From Candidatus Accumulibacter sp. UBA704 (GTDB lineage: Bacteria > Pseudomonadota > Gammaproteobacteria > Burkholderiales > Rhodocyclaceae): 7,978 nucleotides of DNA. This document shows positions 6,642 through 7,978 of the stretch, in pieces. The notes beneath the pieces were generated by a model. That model saw only the letters and a program-made list of their open reading frames with translations, was not told the DNA's origin and did no database searches. Location: assembly GCA_002304785.1 (NCBI GenBank), contig DBMG01000050.1:1-7978 (forward strand), read 5' to 3'. A program made the position numbers and the translations under genes. Numbering within the stretch: position 1 is the stretch's first letter; each line of letters begins with the position of its first letter.

Positions 6642-7129
6642 AGACGGCGAATCTTCTCCAGTAGCGCCGTCGTCGATTTCTGGTGGATGAACGGGATCGA
6701 CACGACCTTGCCGCCCCAGCCGGCGACCTCCTTGTTGCCGACGATCTTGTCGACCGGCCAGTCGCCGCCCTTGACCAGCACGTCGGGGCGGCAGTCGAGG
6801 ATGCGCGCGATCGGCGTGTCCTCGTCGAACCAGGTCACCAGCGACACGCATTCGAGCGCGGCCATCACCGCCAGCCGGTCGGCCAGCGTGTTCACCGGCC
6901 GGTCGTCGCCTTTTCCGAGGCGCTTGACCGAGGCGTCGGTGTTCAGCGCCACGACCATCGCCGCGCCGAGCGCCCGCGCCTGTCCCAGCAGCGTGACGTG
7001 GCCACGGTGCAGGATGTCGAAGCAGCCGTTGGTGAAAACCAGCGGGCGCGGCAGTTGCGCAAGGCGGGCGGGCAGGTCGCCGGGGGCGACGATCTTGGTT
7101 TCAAAGGCGGGCGCGGGGAAGGTGCTCAT
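6638..7129 (-). CDS. rfaE2: D-glycero-beta-D-manno-heptose 1-phosphate adenylyltransferase (stand-alone RfaE2/HldC-type)
   Basis: Transfers AMP from ATP to heptose 1-phosphate, giving the ADP-heptose precursor of the LPS inner core. The 163-residue protein is a complete nucleotidyltransferase domain: FTNGCFDILHRGH with the HxGH signature HRGH at 41-44, then NTDASVKR (63-70), the RPVN block (77-80), KGGDW (120-124) and the C-terminal KSTTALLEKI (151-160). In E. coli this activity is the second half of the fused HldE; here it is separate, as in several betaproteobacteria, so a kinase partner (RfaE1/HldA) should be encoded elsewhere. The ATG at 7129 has only a weak GGAA ahead, and a TAGAAT -10-like box is at 7177-7182. 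The stop codon overlaps that of the converging reductase. Its presence implies a Gram-negative outer membrane with heptose-containing LPS. Confidence 0.93.
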   Translation of the reverse strand: MSTFPAPAFETKIVAPGDLPARLAQLPRPLVFTNGCFDILHRGHVTLLGQARALGAAMVVALNTDASVKRLGKGDDRPVNTLADRLAVMAALECVSLVTWFDEDTPIARILDCRPDVLVKGGDWPVDKIVGNKEVAGWGGKVVSIPFIHQKSTTALLEKIRRL

Positions 7130-7183
7130 CTGGAGGGTTCCGAAATAGGCGAGGGATACGGGGCTGACCAGGCGATTCTAGCT

Positions 7184-7212
7184 TGTTTTTCCGCTGCCGC
7201 TGAGGCACAGTC
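7184..7212 (+). promoter_or_regulatory. Weak candidate promoter for the glyA leader
   Basis: TTGTTT (7184-7189), a 17-base spacer and CACAGT (7207-7212) match sigma-70 boxes at only three of six positions each. The element is listed because it would start transcription a few bases before the riboswitch P1 helix at 7217, which is where a start is needed. A longer leader from elsewhere in the rfaE2-glyA gap is equally possible. Confidence 0.25.
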
Positions 7213-7216
7213 GACA

Positions 7217-7306
7217 GGTCCGCATGACTGACGCGATTGAGGGGAGGCGACACCCCGAGGGAGTGCGGATCGAGGCGAAAGCTTCGCGAAGCCGCGCGTC
7301 TGGGCG
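7217..7306 (+). promoter_or_regulatory. ZTP (pfl) riboswitch aptamer upstream of glyA
   Basis: RNA aptamer for ZTP/ZMP (AICAR phosphates), which signal 10-formyl-tetrahydrofolate shortage. P1: GGTCCGCA (7217-7224) pairs along all 8 positions, one G-U, with TGCGGATC (7264-7271). Just inside P1 is TGACTGACGCG, matching the conserved UGACUGGCG block; then a GGGG/CCCC hairpin (7241-7244 with 7253-7256) and GAGGGAG, matching GGGGAG, directly before the 3' strand of P1. The 3' domain has a GCTTCGCGAAGC hairpin (7281-7292) followed by CGCGTCTGGGC, with the invariant CUGGGC. The diagnostic pseudoknot is present as a compensated variant: GACGCG (7230-7235) is the exact complement of CGCGTC (7295-7300), replacing the usual GGCG/CGCC. 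glyA is a known target of this class. Confidence 0.88.
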
Positions 7307-7310
7307 TTTT

Positions 7311-7326
7311 CCGCTGGTCTCAGCGG
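7311..7326 (+). promoter_or_regulatory. Linker hairpin after the ZTP aptamer
   Basis: CCGCTG (7311-7316) and CAGCGG (7321-7326) make a perfect 6-base stem with a GTCT loop, extendable by two U-G pairs. It starts four bases after the aptamer's CTGGGCG. No U-tract follows, so it is not a terminator. It is probably part of the expression platform: its AGCGG arm could alternatively pair with CCGCT at 7360-7364, inside the ribosome-site hairpin. Confidence 0.5.
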
Positions 7327-7355
7327 GGCGTCCTGAAGTGTTGAATGTCCCTGCT

Positions 7356-7387
7356 GCGACCGCTCACTTTCCCTTCGTGGAGGTCGC
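7356..7387 (+). promoter_or_regulatory. Hairpin sequestering the glyA ribosome-binding site
   Basis: GCGACC (7356-7361) is the exact complement of GGTCGC (7382-7387), and CAC (7365-7367) pairs with GTG (7377-7379) further in. The Shine-Dalgarno GGAGG (7379-7383), 5 bases before the glyA ATG, lies largely within this stem. With no intrinsic terminator in the leader, this suggests the riboswitch works on translation: ZTP binding would favour an alternative pairing that frees the site. The mechanism is inferred. Confidence 0.55.
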
Positions 7388-7388
7388 C

Positions 7389-7978
7389 ATGCAACAAGCC
7401 GTTTCCGCCGTTTCAACTTCTCCCGCAACACTCTCGCAAACCGATCCTCATCTCGCGTCGCTGCTGTGCGCCGAAGAGGCGCGCCAGCGCGGCAAGGTGC
7501 GCCTGATCGCCTCGGAAAACTACGCCTCCCGTGCGGTGCGCGAAGCGTGCTCGTCGGTTATCACCAACCAGTATTCCGAGGGCTACCCCGGCGCGCGCTA
7601 CTACGAGGGCCAGCAGATCGTGGATCAGGTCGAGCGCCTGGCAGTCGACCGCGCCAAGGCCTTGTTCAGCGCCGAACACGCCAACGTGCAGCCGCACTCG
7701 GGATCGCCTGCCAACCTGGCCGTGTACCTGGCCTTCCTCAAACCCGGCGACACCGTGCTGGGCATGCAGCTGGCGCACGGCGGGCACTTGACGCACGGCT
7801 CGAAGGCCTCGATTACCGGCAAGCATTGGAACATCGTCTCCTATGGGCTCGATCCGCAGACGCGCTTTCTCGATTACACCCGGATTCGCGACCTCGCCCG
7901 TGAGCACCGTCCGAAGCTGATCATCGCCGGACACTCGGCGTATCCTCGCCGGATCGACTTTTCCGCTTTCCGCGACAT
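7389..7978 (+). CDS. glyA: Serine hydroxymethyltransferase, 3'-truncated by window edge
   Basis: PLP enzyme converting serine and tetrahydrofolate to glycine and 5,10-methylene-tetrahydrofolate, the main source of one-carbon units. The first 196 residues are visible; the family has about 420-430, so the PLP lysine lies beyond the window. Landmarks: LIASENY (39-45), EGYPGARYYEG (64-74), ANVQPHSGSPANLAVY (98-113), LAHGGHLTHGS (128-138) with the PLP-stacking histidine at 130, and GHSAYP (181-186). The start ATG 7389 has GGAGG 5 bases upstream, and a poorly conserved tail of about 20 residues precedes the fold. Several positions differ from usual proteobacterial GlyA: YYEG for YYGG and SGSPAN for SGSQAN, forms I associate more with actinobacterial-type enzymes. 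Expression is probably controlled by the ZTP riboswitch ahead of it. It could be a second glyA copy. Confidence 0.95.
   Translation, partial: MQQAVSAVSTSPATLSQTDPHLASLLCAEEARQRGKVRLIASENYASRAVREACSSVITNQYSEGYPGARYYEGQQIVDQVERLAVDRAKALFSAEHANVQPHSGSPANLAVYLAFLKPGDTVLGMQLAHGGHLTHGSKASITGKHWNIVSYGLDPQTRFLDYTRIRDLAREHRPKLIIAGHSAYPRRIDFSAFRD

Noticed and set aside
6643..6671. Perfect 7-base inverted repeat GACGGCG/CGCCGTC as a terminator for the reductase
   Set aside because: It lies within the rfaE2 coding sequence, has a 15-base loop and no T-tract; chance in GC-rich code is likely.
7217..7330. Glycine or SAH riboswitch before glyA
   Set aside because: Neither class's core pattern is visible, whereas the ZTP blocks and pseudoknot fit in order.
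7126..7431. - strand frame of 101 codons across the glyA leader
   Set aside because: It is antisense to a structured riboswitch and overlaps the starts of rfaE2 and glyA; its sequence is arginine-rich shadow.
7466..7903. + strand frame of 145 codons inside glyA
   Set aside because: The true glyA frame, open from ATG 7389 to the window end, shows unmistakable SHMT motifs; this one is an out-of-frame shadow.

Overview
The window is GC-rich bacterial chromosome, almost fully coding, with gene content that fits a betaproteobacterium. A Rhodocyclales-like lineage is my best guess, inferred from the AlaS C-terminus, the stand-alone RfaE2 and the general codon style; I have not tested this. Housekeeping genes frame the window: alaS (5' end cut off) on the left and glyA (3' end cut off) on the right, both on the + strand. 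Between them lies a roughly 5.1 kb block of small metabolic genes in mixed orientation.

Layout. alaS ends at 1932 and is followed by a convincing intrinsic terminator (1956-1990). A SagB/nitroreductase-like flavoprotein gene (1999-2577) and an IdnO-like gluconate 5-dehydrogenase gene (2669-3436) lie on the - strand. A LysR-type regulator gene (3611-4480) diverges from the dehydrogenase. The gap between them carries a TTAT-N11-ATAA palindrome, placed where a LysR regulator would both activate the dehydrogenase and repress its own gene. Next come an Asp/Glu-racemase-superfamily gene (4512-5171) and a small cupin gene (5168-5530), both on the - strand and joined by an ATGA overlap. A YdjG-like aldo/keto reductase gene (5655-6641) diverges from them. 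rfaE2, for the heptose-1-phosphate adenylyltransferase of LPS core synthesis (6638-7129, -), meets the reductase tail to tail at one shared CTAG.

The most notable non-coding element is in the 259-base gap before glyA. Bases 7217-7306 have the conserved sequence blocks, the P1 helix and the long-range pseudoknot of a ZTP (pfl) riboswitch. It is followed by two hairpins, the second of which covers the glyA Shine-Dalgarno. This predicts translational control of serine hydroxymethyltransferase by the purine/folate alarmone ZTP. The visible glyA protein also reads unlike the usual proteobacterial GlyA, so gene and riboswitch may have travelled together.

How the genes may work together. The IdnO-like dehydrogenase, the YdjG-like reductase, the cupin and the racemase-like protein suggest small sugar, sugar-acid or aldehyde metabolism under partly local control. 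No transporter or kinase is present to define a pathway. The racemase-like enzyme keeps only one of the two catalytic cysteines usual in its superfamily, so its reaction is open. I see no CRISPR array, tRNA, rRNA, insertion sequence or phage gene.
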